Shown: piece after piece, positions 11,882 to 24,328 of the stretch
Layout: each line of letters starts with the position of its first letter
How positions within the stretch are numbered: the first letter of the stretch is position 1
Source of the DNA: Chalciporus piperatus
Taxonomy: Eukaryota > Basidiomycota > Agaricomycetes > Boletales > Boletaceae
NCBI GenBank assembly: GCA_038093975.1
Contig: JBBPTG010000027.1
Coordinates: forward strand, 155,793-219,792
Length of the DNA stretch: 64,000 nt
Reading direction: 5' to 3'
Position numbers and translations under genes: made by a program
Notes under the pieces: model-generated
The model's input: only the letters and a program-made list of their open reading frames with translations
Told to the model about the DNA's origin: nothing
Databases searched by the model: none

Positions 11882-12668
11882 TCATGACTGCAATCTCTCA
11901 TTCCCACAAAATACAACATGCCCAATATCACGAGCGAAATGTGGTGGTAAACGTGGAACAGGTTGCCCTGTCTTTCGTTTCTGAGGCCTCGAACGCACCG
12001 ATCCTCCAGTACTCGACTGACCCATCGAGGGAATACTTTCCTCGGGCTCAGCATCCATCATCGCGTCATTGTCCGTCGGTGGTTCCTCATGCAGAACGGG
12101 TGGCGCAGGGATACGACAGTCCGTCTGACAGCAATGACATCGATATGAAATGAGATGGCCATGAGACGCTGATGCTGTTGTTGGTGTTATTTCGTCAATC
12201 AGCCAAAGTGTACAACCCGAAAGAATGCGATCACGCACCGTTGACGCGGACTGTCGCAGATATGCCTGGGATCAGAACTGAGCTGCAGGCTTTGCATATC
12301 ACGCGTTTCACAGATGGGTCCCTGCCAGTGTGTGACGGGTGTGCGTGGAACAAGGATGGGAAAGAGAAGACTTACATCTTGACGTTCGTCTTTTGCCCGA
12401 CGACTTTCATCGTGTCGACATAACTCCTCGACAACTCTGATACGCTCACGACTCTCCGTCTCTTCTTCGTCTTCTTTGATGGGAGAGAAGCATCTCCCTC
12501 GGTGTCCTTCCGTGGGTCCGGCAACGACGACGATGCGGGAGGGGGAGCAGGTTGGAGTCCGTTCAGGAGGACACTGGCTTGGTACAGGAAGTTGAGGCGT
12601 TGGAGGATATCTCTGTTCGTCACGCTGTTAGGATTAGGTATCGCGTCCTTGTTCTTGTTCTTCCCCAT
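11882..12668 (-). CDS. RPR2: RNase P/MRP protein subunit Rpr2/Rpp21
   Basis: Zinc-ribbon subunit of nuclear ribonuclease P, which trims the 5' leader of pre-tRNAs. Three exons (12668-12376, 12321-12239, 12174-11882) join to 222 residues. Family marks: N-terminal RDILQRLNFLYQAS helix, DPSVKRVICKACSSVLIPG with the first CxxC pair, ATVRVN, and a second Cys pair in YRCHCCQTDCRIPAPP. A Lys/Arg-rich insertion (KKTKKRRRV) lies between helix and ribbon. The second intron was chosen to use acceptor ACAACAG, because it alone keeps the VRVN-to-YRC ribbon in phase. A short copy of the last codons of this gene reappears at 13220-13252. Confidence 0.88.
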
Positions 12669-12753
12669 CGTCTCGCTGCTGTTGACTCGAAGTCGATACT
12701 GGGGGCAGTGGAGGGAGGGTTCTCAGGATTACCACAACCCATGATGATGATGA

Positions 12754-12821
12754 TCGACCTTGGCTCAGTTGAGTGCTCAATCGAGTCCTTTGAGGTCGCC
12801 TGTTCGAACCAGGCAGGTCGA
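12754..12821 (+). pseudogene. tRNA-like relic of tRNA-Tyr
   Basis: The sequence keeps a six-pair acceptor stem (CGACCT with AGGTCG) and a perfect T arm (GCCTG-TTCGAAC-CAGGC) almost identical to the intact tRNA-Tyr 560 bp downstream. The D arm is collapsed (four-base loop) and the anticodon arm and intron are missing, with only about 68 nt in total. It cannot fold as a standard tRNA. The upstream flank GGATTACCAC is also shared with the intact copy, so it looks like a decayed duplicate. Confidence 0.75.
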
Positions 12822-13219
12822 AATCTTTTCCCTTCCTTTTTCCGAGATTGACTGGTATCGTCGTACTATCTCCACGGGTTATGTACATTGTCACCGTTAC
12901 AATGACAACTGGGTGCTTTAGTGGGTGCTCGCTGTGACGGCTCAGGCATTCCATATTCAACGAGCAACTGGCACCCGTCACCCAACGAATTCTGGCCCAA
13001 TGTATATTTTCTAATTGTTTGCATTGTTCATCAGATATTCAATGGTGGGAATGCTGTTCCCGTGAGTATCATGGTGTCGACAGGCTAACGAGTGGCATTT
13101 GCTTCCGCCACGTCACTCCTCATATGATGTTGATCGGGTTATCAGTCTCTTCGATCGGCCCAAGCAGCCCGTGTCTTGACTGATCAAATCAGATGCGGGG
13201 AGGGTAAATGAAACCTCGG

Positions 13220-13252
13220 TGCGGCATTCATGACTGCAATATCTCATTCCCC
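13220..13252. repeat. copy of the RPR2 3' end
   Basis: These bases match 11875-11907, the stop codon region of RPR2, with only a few mismatches (both contain CATTCATGACTGCAAT). On the minus strand they still read N-E-I-L-Q-S-stop against N-E-R-L-Q-S-stop in RPR2. Together with the duplicated flank and tRNA this marks a partial segmental duplication. Confidence 0.75.
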
Positions 13253-13315
13253 AAAGATGCGAGGGTTTTCAAGGATTACCACCATAATATCATTCGTTGT
13301 GCATCGTTCTTATGA

Positions 13316-13401
13316 CCGACCTTAGCTCAGTTGGAAGAGCGCGAGACTGTAATTGGTTATGTTTCATCTTGAGGTCGCCTGTTCGAGCCAGGCAGGTCGG
13401 A
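13316..13401 (+). tRNA. tRNA-Tyr (GTA) with a 13-nt intron
   Basis: Seven-pair acceptor stem CCGACCT/AGGTCGG with discriminator A, D arm GCTC-AGTTGGAA-GAGC, anticodon stem CGAGA/TCTTG, loop CTGTAAA interrupted by a 13-nt intron one base 3' of the anticodon, variable loop AGGTC, T arm GCCTG-TTCGAGC-CAGGC. The mature length without CCA is 73 nt. Anticodon GTA gives tyrosine. A nuclear tRNA-Tyr intron at this position is usual in eukaryotes. A T-rich stretch follows about 3 nt later, suitable for RNA polymerase III termination. Confidence 0.93.
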
Positions 13402-13531
13402 TTCTTTTTGCCTCTCCCATTGTCACCCTTCTCATTTTCTTTCATCCGTTCTCGAACTGGATCAAGCACAAGTATGGTACTCACAAACCACCTCTCTCCC
13501 CAAGCAACCCTGCATTTGTCTTGTCCTATAA

Positions 13532-13559
13532 GTTTCGTTTCGTTTCGTTTCGTTTCGTT
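13532..13559. repeat. GTTTC pentanucleotide microsatellite
   Basis: About five and a half tandem GTTTC units between the tRNA-Tyr and the ankyrin-protein gene. Confidence 0.9.
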
Positions 13560-13640
13560 CTTCATTCATCGCGTAGATAACACCTTGCCTCGTTCCCCCT
13601 CCCTTCAATATACTCTCATAGCCTTCCACCACCCACCGAG

Positions 13641-14478
13641 TTACCCACTCGCACCTAGTAGCTCCTTCAAAAACTTCTCCCCACTCTTATCCCCACTAAA
13701 CATCGCCTTCTGCAACGCCGTCAATCCATCGGTTCCAAACGTACAGTTCACGTCCACGTTATGTTCCGTCATGAGTTTGATGGCGCCGTCGTGGTCACCT
13801 TCGGCGATGAGATCGTGGAAGGCGCGAGCGTGTACTTGGTTAGGGTGGGTGTCGAGGAAGAGCTCTTCCTCCTTTTTTTTCCCGAACCCGAAGACGAGAG
13901 GGATGCGGATGGGTGTGGTACGTGATGGGACGATCATGAAACGTTGTGCGTGCGAGTTACGATACGGATGATATCACGTTCCCAGTGCGATCGATGAGAT
14001 GGGGGACATTTGGATCAGCGCTCTGATTCAGACCATAAAGCAGATTCAGATTGCCAGCCCAAACACGCACCAAAATCTCTCCGAAATCAAACCCCTTGGT
14101 CTCCCCACCCTCATTCCTCACGTCCACGATAAACCTCCCAGACGCATCCAACGTGTTCTCTCCACACACCGCACATACCGCCGCAGCTCGCAGATCCATC
14201 TCCCTCTCCGTCATTGACTCGGATTTGGATTTAGATTTTGCATGGTCGATCAGACAGGTCCAGTGTGCGTGATGGTTGCTTGGACCAGAGCTGGGGGAAC
14301 CGCAGTAGAGTTCGACGTCGTCTATGATCGTGGAGGGTGATGACGATGATGGACCGGGTTCGAGGGAGTCGTCAAAGTCATCTTCGTCTTCGGGGAATTC
14401 GGGTTCTGCGGCGATGCGGAGGGATTCGCGGCAGAACATGCAGGTGTCGGGAGAGTAAGACTGCGTTGAGCTGGACAT
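13641..14478 (-). CDS. RING-like/ankyrin-repeat protein
   Basis: Small protein of 243 residues from two exons (14478-13978 and 13871-13641). The N-terminal half has a RING-like series of metal ligands: C-M-F-C near residue 13, a single Cys, H-H-x-H-W-x-C, and a final C-A-V-C. An acidic/serine linker separates the first pair. The end of exon 1 and all of exon 2 form ankyrin-type repeats (L-x-Y-G-L-N-Q-S-A-D-P-N-V, then ARAFHDLIAEGDHDGAIKLM and DGLTALQKAMFSG). A ubiquitin-ligase role is possible from the zinc module but is not shown. The intron acceptor is an A-rich AAAAG, the only AG available before the second exon; this join is moderately uncertain. Confidence 0.65.
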
Positions 14479-14741
14479 TTTTTCAAAGATGATGTTAGCT
14501 AGGAGAGCTTTCGATGCTAGTACGAGTCGTGATATGCAACGAGTATTGAGGTGGTTGCGTCACAGCCACGTGGTTATCTCCCTATGTCATTGTATAGTCG
14601 CGACACCTCCATCTGGCGGAACGAGCGGTGACAACATTTCGATTTGGCGATACACTCGAGCTAATCGTACACGTCAGTTTCTATCCTCCTTGTGTTTCCC
14701 GTGCTCTCCATCGTTCCCTTTAGTTGTATCCTTCCGGTATC

Positions 14742-16056
<1,315 letters not shown>

Positions 16057-16059
16057 GTT

Positions 16060-17853
16060 CACGATGCCTTGGTTTTCTGGTATGAATTAGATCTACTGGT
16101 ATGACTTGATCGCCGGATGCGAGGTGGTTGTAGCAGAGAAGTATATCGTATGACTTGCGTATGACTACTCCGGTAACATTTCGTCGCCGACATCATTTGC
16201 ATCCGGCGCGCCCCGCTGTATGGGGTCGCTGCCACGATCGACCCAGCTCTCCTCCGAGCATCTTCGAATTCTTTCCTGTACCATCCATACGTTGCTGCGG
16301 CTCTGACTATCAACAACTTGTGTAGCATCTACCGTGACATTCAAGGCCTTGATGGACCGTTGATCCAAGATGATCTACCCTCCTCAGAAGCAGCGAAGCC
16401 CTTTGATACCCAGAAAGGTCTAGGTGAAGGGAATCGACATTACTGGCAGCACCGCGGTGCTCTCTTGACTGTCCAAGTTCTACACTGTCAGTGACGGCAC
16501 TTGGGAGTTTCAACGCCAATCCCTGTCGATCCAGAAGCTTCAAGTTCCTTAGAAGCATACGGCAGGGCTCAGGGGCAACATATGAGCGCCAGCGGAAGGA
16601 TTTCCGTACTGCCAATAACCAGCCTTTCGGGCGCTCAGGAAGACTCGAATCCTTCCTCCAGGCCGGGACAGTCTGCCTGTGGTTTGACACTGTCAAGCGT
16701 TCTCAAGACTGCGGGTTTCGCCGCATTGTTATGATCCAGTGGCCAGTCAGACCGGACAATCCTGGTGCGGCGAACAGCGAACAGAGTATTGCCTTGTGAT
16801 GGCCCGGGTGGAACGACAGATTCGGGTCGTACGATCATCCATGACGTGTCGTCGAATTGCTTTGACTTGGACGCGGCACAACTTGATTGACTTTTGATGA
16901 CTGAAGGCGGACACCAAGTGGATGAAACATGACTGTGTCGACGTGACGCGCTACTACTAAGTAGTACTAGTAGTTACACTAGTAGCTAGTCATGAGTCAG
17001 AACGGTCGGAGAGTTCGGCCAAGGAAGTTTGGATTTTCACGAGCGCAGGTCAGCGGGACCTGGGTTATGGCATCAAGAGCTTCTTTTCCAGGGTCTGCTT
17101 ATCGGACGACCGACCGATGGGGTTCGAGACTTCGAGTTCATGGGGTAGTTCAATTTTTGAACAGTTATACGTACAGTCTCTTGCTCAGTGGGTACAACAA
17201 AAGGATGAAGAGAACAATGCAAGGTGTTGACTAGTTGTTGGAACAAAAGTAGGACGAGGGAAACAATGTGGTATCGTTTCTACGAGCCATTGTAGTACGG
17301 AAGTAACCGACCGTGGTTATGGTTGGAACGACGGCAACGGCTGGAGGAAGTAACGTTATATATTGCATGGACTATGCAACGTAAGTTGAGATTAGCCCCT
17401 TGGCTGACACGGATGAGTTGGTGAAAGGAAGAACGCGAGAAACCGAAGAGTGTCTCGACAAGGACAATGGACGAGACGGTGGCCGATCCGTGACTACGTA
17501 CAGGGAGTGACTACGAGGGTGAGAACTGCTGTATGATGGGCATGACAGGTAGCAACGCGGGGGGGGGGATAACGTCCGGTAACCTGGTCTGTAACATCGG
17601 CAATTGGTCGCTAGCCTCGTGTAACGTTGACGGGGACAAGTTCGGGATTATTAATGGGTCGATTATTGGGGTACGGAGTCAAATTGCGCGGTCACGTGGT
17701 CTTGTTGAGTGTCCCACGCGTGTCCTGGTTTGCCTTAAACACCGTCGCCGCTTGGCCATTGTCCGCTCACTTTCTGCCCTCATCGACGACCACGACGACG
17801 AACACGTTAAATTATTCAATCCGCGTACATCGTCATCAACGACACACGCGTCG
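16060..17853. other. divergent upstream region with ambiguous coding-like stretch
   Basis: Lies between HEM2 (minus) and WEE1 (plus). At 16100-16840 both strands hold protein-like frames. The plus strand has a frame ending near 16485 (ATIDPALLRASSNSFLYHP..., then GPLIQDDLPSSEAAKPF) and a Ser-rich frame to 16734. The minus strand has frames 16838-16635, 16696-16310 and 16368-16165. I could not connect either set into one gene or recognise a family. It may be an unknown gene or a decayed one. The rest, about 16850-17850, holds no supported gene and probably includes the WEE1 promoter; the WEE1 frame is open back to an ATG at 17533. Confidence 0.3.
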
Positions 17854-20800
17854 ATGTCCGCTGCTGTCCTGTCTTCTCCCCAAGAGTATTATATATCTGT
17901 AACAGGATCCACACGCGGTCACAACATGTCCCCGATGTCCCCAAGCTGCCGTGCAGCACACTACCAAACACCACCACGCCTATCCGCTGATTATAGCTCT
18001 GCTCCATCATACGACTCACCAATGTTGACTCCGTCCCCGCTCAGGCGCAAGCCTTTCTTCCCTCCACCCATGGACGATCCTGAGCAGGACGATATCTTCC
18101 TCCAATCTCCTTTCAAGTCTCCTCCCCCAGTGCACCGCCTACACCCTCGACACCTACATAAACAACCTGTACCAATCGACGACGACGAGGGATCGATTTT
18201 TCTCTCTCCATCTTCCGCAGCCTCTTCCCCATTCTTCCCCGTCCCAACATCACAACCCCTCAGAACCCCAATCAAAGAGGAACTTCGTACAAAGTCTCGT
18301 TCTGTTCTCAAGTCCAAACTCATCAACTCTCAGCCTGCGAGCGCATCCACATCATCGGTCGGTCCGACTGGTCTTGGGACAAAGCGCAAGTCCACAGCGC
18401 AGTCTGGGGGTTTCTCGACGCCACTGCGGCAACCTATCTCGACCCCGTTACCTATCTCCGCTGCCAAGGTTCATCCAACTTCTGGTATCGCATTCCATCG
18501 TCTGGCCCCACTTCCTGCTCCCCTCTTCGGGACTCGGACGCCGCAATCAAAGGCCGAGACGGAGGCCTACCTAAAGCGGCAAGCGGAGACCATGAAACGA
18601 CTACGTATTCGCGAGATGGAAAACTCGGACGAGGATTGGGATGTGATAGAGGATGATGAGTCGGGAGGCGAGCCAGAGGAGCGCAATGGTGTAGCAGGAA
18701 AGAAAAGGTTTTCGAATAAGCTTCCATTGCTGTCACGGCGGTCGAAGCCTCAGCTTCACAGTCCCATGAAGCTTCCCGTCATTAATCACATGCCACAGAA
18801 GGGTAGTACCCTCGATGAGGTCACCGAGGCGATATCGCCCGGTGGCCACATTCTCAAGAGGCGGGCTCGTTCGAGACCCGTCTCCCTTGAGCTCCTTGAG
18901 AGCGTAGCTCAGACTCCCTCTCTCACTGCTTCATCTCAGGTAAGCTATCGATCATCATGAGAACTTTGTGGCACTAATTGGATTTTCATTGAACGTACAG
19001 CCTGCTGCGTCGAGTCCCAAACCCAGACGTTCAAAGTCCCCACCTGTCGTTGCTTTCCCTTCAGTAAATCAAAATCGAATGTCCGTCATCCGCGACGTCC
19101 CCGCATCCGACCGCGATTCACCGATGCCTCGGAGACGACTTGCGGGTGGCAATGGGCCAAATCCGTTTACGCAGCCACGTACATCCGAAGCTGCGCCTCG
19201 CGCGCAGGTGAATCGTCTACCTAGCGGCAGTTCTGCCTCGCTATTCTTCGGTCCGTCTATACCTCAGTCCACGAACAAGACTCGCTCGCGTACAAGCACT
19301 GTCGCGTCAAACGCCGCCGCGATGTCGGCTAAACTTCGCGCTCAGCCTAACCTTGTATCCAATCGACATAGCTACGCAGGCCCAGGCAGCGAAACCATTG
19401 CTGCACTTCCTTGGCGTTCCACCCTTCACACTTCGTCGCCAGACTCATCCCCGATCTCCTTCCCTCAAGGGAGCCGCGACGCAGGAGATGACGAAGATGA
19501 CATGTTCTTTGAACCCTGCGATCCACCGGAATCCTCCTTCGTCTTTAGCGTGACTGGCGGTACTCCTTCCCCTAGATCCAAGAAGGGGAAGGAGATGCTT
19601 CCGTTGAAGTACAAGCCTCGTGATTCAGGCGTTGTCTTCAGTGATGATGAAGACACGTCACATAGTGCAGGCGATTCTCTTTCGGCTATGCCACGAGCGT
19701 CAACTTCCGCCAGTTCATTCAACTCTGATATCGGGGATGACCTGATCACTCCAATCTTCCCATGCTCTCACTCTGGTTGGCCGACGGCAGTGGTCGTGCA
19801 TGGCCTCGATGACGGTATTCGCCTTCATAGAACAAACGACGATTCCCTCGACGTCGACGCATTTATCCTCCGGACGCTCGCCGCAGGCGGCAAACCTTCA
19901 GCCGAAGAATCCAAGAAGCCTCCCGGTACGCCTGTCAAGAAGCTCAAGAACACTTATCTCGGAGGAAACAGACCTTGGCAGAGTGCCGTTGCCACGAAGG
20001 TTGGTTTCAATTTTGGAGGGTTGGACCTCGGCGCGGGGCCCGCCGGCAAAATGAAGACAGGGCCGCGAAAGAGCCTGCCTGCGCCGTTTTCTCAACTCGG
20101 TGCGAAGAAGACGGTGGACCTCCAAGCGTCGGACGAGGATGAAGACGAGGAGAACAGTCCGAGTAGCCGAAAGGAGGCGAGCAAGTACGTGGGTCTTGGG
20201 CTCGGACGGCCGCCTATGCCGAGTGGACCTGCTGGACCTGTCGAGCGGACACGTTGGTTAATGCGAAGAAGCAGCAGTGGGGCCTTCTCGAGTGGTAGCG
20301 AAGCATCTCTCGCGACGCCAACTCGACGAAGCAAAGGTAATCTCAATCTCAGACCATCCAACTGGAAATAACGCGCTCACACCGCAATTTTTCAGATTGG
20401 CCAATCCCTCCGCGCGCTTCGACAAATCAACTTCAGATACCCTCTGAGGATCCCGGTTCAAGATCGTCTTCGAATAGCTCTGTGGTCACATTGAATTCGC
20501 CAACGCTTGCACGACGGCAGGTCCCTGGTTCGACGGCACAACGACCTGCAGTTTCTCCCCTCCACCAACATGTCGGACCCGCGCCGAACGACCAACTGAG
20601 TCACTTCAACAAAGAGTATGTGGAGATCGAACAGATTGGCAGCGGCGAATTCGGTAAAGTTCTCAAGGTTCGCGCGAAGAATGGACCGCAGGACAGCGTA
20701 TGGGCAGTCAAGCGGTCGAAGCCGTTTGAAGGGCCCCGTCACCGGTAAGAGTTAGCTGCTTGCCTCTCATGTCCGCGCGACTGACGGTACGCGTTGATAG

Positions 20801-21852
20801 ATTACGCCTACGGGAAGAGGTCGATATCTTGCAACATCTTTCCCGAGCTGCGGGCGCTACAGATGGTCATCATCCAAACGTCCTCGCATATATTGACAGT
20901 TGGGAAGAGGATGAGGCGCTGTTCATCCGCACCGAACTTTGCGAGCTGGGAAACTTTGGGCGCTTCCTGTGGGAGTATGGCAGGGCATTCCCCCGACTGG
21001 ATGAAGCTAGGGTCTGGAAAATACTTGCGGATCTGAGTAACGTAAGTCGGCCACTGGTCCTAATATGGTTTAGCGGGCAGGGCTCAATACTTATTCCGCT
21101 GTCTTGATGCAGGGTCTTCAATTTATTCATGAGTCGGGTGTCATCCACTTCGATCTCAAGCCAGCAAATATCTTTTTGACCCGGGAAGGTCGTTTCAAGA
21201 TTGGCGACTTTGGTATGGCGTCTTTGTGGCCTAGAGCTAGAGGCGGCAGTCCCTTGGGTGTTGCTGTCGGAGGATTCGAACGTGAGGGGGACAAAGTGTA
21301 CTTGGCTCGCGAAGTGCTTCAAGGGTCCTACAGCAAGGCTGCTGATATTTTCAGGTATTGTTTTTATGTCATCCTGTCACTGATCTCTCACTCATGTATT
21401 TTCTCAGTCTCGGCATGACGATGCTCGAAACGGCAACAAATGTTGTTGTGCCTGACCAGTGAGTAAAGACGTCACTTGACACTCGCTTGTTGGAGTGAGC
21501 TAACTTTGCCTCGTAAATTTTTAGGGGAGATAGTTGGCATCGCTTGCGACAAGAGGATTTCAGCGAAGTGGACCTGAACGACAGTCCGGAGCTGTTCGAG
21601 TTGATCAAGAGCATGATGAGCTCGGATCCTATCGAGCGGGTCGATATTCAGACAGTCTACTCTCACCCTGTCGTCCAGAGGGCGCGTTCCGCTATGGAAC
21701 GGACGTGTGCGGAGGCCATGGCTATTGGCGCTTCTCTATTTGCTGCATCACCCCTGGCAAGCGTCTCTGATACGTTCCTGGAAGACATTCTTGGTCGTCG
21801 GACCGCCGTCCCCCATGATGATGACGATGCCGCGATGGATCTCGGCCCATGA
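17854..21852 (+). CDS. WEE1: Wee1-type mitosis inhibitor kinase
   Basis: Nuclear protein kinase that restrains entry into mitosis by phosphorylating the Cdk1 inhibitory tyrosine. Seven exons (17854-18939, 19001-20336, 20396-20744, 20801-21041, 21113-21354, 21408-21458, 21525-21852) join in phase to 1210 residues. The first 880 or so are disordered, Ser/Pro-rich with many SP/TP sites, the usual place for Cdk and checkpoint control. The kinase domain follows: GSGEFGKV, WAVKRSK, IHFDLKPANIFL (Wee1-type catalytic loop), IGDFGMASLWPR, LAREVLQGSYSKAADIFSLGMTMLE, and the short Wee1 C-terminal helix region. The ATG at 17854 was preferred because the frame upstream to 17533 has an atypical composition; the longer start remains possible. 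Confidence 0.93.
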
Positions 21853-24328
21853 CATTGGCGTTTTTCTTTCCCTGGTGCCTTGGCTACCTCTCACGACACG
21901 ACACGGCAAGCATCATGCTAGAACATCAAAACACGACACGGACGACATCTGCGATCTTGGACATTGCGGAAAAGAAGATTCATCTGTTCTTTCTGCGATT
22001 GTATGTTCTTGGGACATTGTTCGCGACTATAACATATTATTTCAGGGACGATATTTTTTTGCTTAAGCATTCCTCTGCGAACTTCCTCCTTTTTCTTCCG
22101 CTGGTCACCCCCTCCATTCTCCGCATCGCATTACATGCACCGTCCCCATTCAACTTGCATCGGCATCTATGACTCGACATTCATGACCATTCAACCGACC
22201 ATCGTAAACTATCTGCACAGTACGTATTGCACATGACCCCCCCATTTCTATTGAATATCTCTCCGAGGGCTGTCTCCGACTGGAACTGCCTTGGTTTTCC
22301 TCGTTTCTCCCCCTTGTTGCATTTTTCCCTTGACGAGATTTTTTTGTGATGAATAGCCTCCCCATACATAACGATAGCCATTATTATTACACCCAAGTTG
22401 CTACTATGTCCGTAATCCTCGACTTTTATGCGTCAATATGCTACGTTTTTGGCTTGCTCTTTTTCGTCGTGTGTGGTTTTGGAAACTGGATTTCGAGACC
22501 GAGTTGAGACCAAAGCGCTGGATGTAAGTAAGTACTAAGTAGGCATTCCGGCGTTTGGCGTCTCACGAAGCGGAAGGCGATGCCACGATGTTGCTTGGTG
22601 ATCACGCACAGGATTAACAACTTTTAGGGTGCCGAAAACGGTCATTGCCTCGAGAAAATCGCAAACGTTTGTACAAGAAAGGTAGGTACCGCTAAATCTT
22701 GCGGAAAGAAGCCGTTGTCCTGAATCGATTGGCCGCGGCCGCGGGAATAGAATAGATTATCCGCGGAGGGATTAGTATTAGTATCAGTATCAGTGTCTGG
22801 TGTTTATCGCATCCGAATCGTTTACGGTGTGAGGAAGTTCAAGGTGGAGGGGAGAAAGAACGCGCCAAGCGTCAAAGAAGAGAGAGATGTGATGTGATGC
22901 TGATGTGACTTGTTGACGCCGCGTGCGATGATAGAAGCATGCACGTCTCGAAATCGCCGCATGCACCGCGAGGTCCGCGAGGGAAGGGGAGTTTTAGATT
23001 CTAGATCTGGGTTTTAGGTTACGAAATGAGAGGGAAGACGGGAAGACGGGTTGCTCGAGTTGATGATTGGGCGGTTTTTTGATTTGATGGGATCTTCCGC
23101 GCGTCTTCAAGATGAAGATCAGTACTAGTGTGCGTGTGGGACGAGGCTTGCGGAGTCCATACGGAAAAATGGAAAGGACGCGTGTCTTGGTGTGCTGTCA
23201 ATGAGCGAGTAGGGTTCGAGATAGTGGCGTATTCGTGAGGGCGTTGCTAATCTGAGTCCTGACCCAGCGATTCTCCAAAAGGCCCAAGTCGGAAACGCGC
23301 GCTGATGGGAGGGTGGGATGATAGGAACGGATTGCAAATAATGGGAGACGCTACAACCTTTTTTTCTTCTTCTGCAAGGAACGACTCGGAAGTGAAATAG
23401 GTGGTGGTCGTGTTGCACGTGTCAGAGGGAGTAATCCCGAGGAGGGGAAAACCCAGGACGGAGGGGCTTGGGCTTGGTTTGGGTCAGAGGGAGGGTGCAA
23501 TCTTGGGACCATGGAGGCTGGACGGGCCGTTGATCCCAGCTTGGTGTGACGTTTGGATTGAATAGCGGGGTATGACATGTGTAGGGGATCAGAATAATTT
23601 TTTTTGGTTTCGTATCGTAAGGAGATCCACGGGAAAAGCGAGCTTTCGATCCGCACATGTTGGTCGCGGTGGTGATAGCAGCTTCGAAACTGAACCAGCA
23701 CTGCACATGGAGAAGATCGTGACCGAACGAGGGCTCAATGGTGTAAAGTATGGACGAGTCGTTCCGTGGATCGCTGGGCACACTGTGTGATCATCCACGG
23801 ACGGAGAACGAGGAAGGGAAGATCAGCTCGAAGTTGGATAGGAATTTGAGCACTCACCGCCATCGTGAATTCATCTCGTGTTCATCTACGAACTTCTCGA
23901 CGCCGGTCCTCGATCTAAAATATAAAGTACCTGTTCAGGACTGGGGCGAGATCCGTTGTAACCCTCCCTCGTATTAGTTTCATCGGCGTACTAGTGGCGT
24001 ACTACGTCCTCGAATAGCTGATCATTCTCGTCCTCGCCGACCCGCTCGTCGCTGTCCTGGCAACGTTGAACGGGTGCAGTTTTTTCCCCTCTCACTGCCA
24101 CCTGTGGGCGTTTTACACAAACTTTGTTGTTGATACATTTTCCTGCCGCTCGCGCAGATCCTGTCCAGTTCGCGTTCTCGTCCCGTCCAACTACGGTCCA
24201 ACTCACCCGCGGCAACTCTCTTTGTGGACAGGGTCTGTCGCGTTTCGAAGTCAGGTTGGACGTTGTGTGTGAATGGATTAGGTCGGTTGTCGAATTAACC
24301 TAGGGACGTCGTAAACTCGTACTATAAT
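21853..24328. other. long intergenic region upstream of the homeodomain gene
   Basis: About 2.5 kb. The first 500 bp are a T-rich 3' flank of WEE1. A short imperfect repeat (TTAGTATTAGTATCAGTATCAGTG) lies at 22770-22793. Minus-strand frames at 23125-23780 are Pro/Arg-rich with no motif and are treated as noise. The length suggests a large regulatory region for the homeodomain gene that starts at 24329. Confidence 0.5.

Noticed and set aside
12754..12821. A second functional tRNA gene
   Set aside because: The T arm and acceptor stem are good, but the D loop has only four bases and no anticodon arm can be drawn, so it is treated as a relic.
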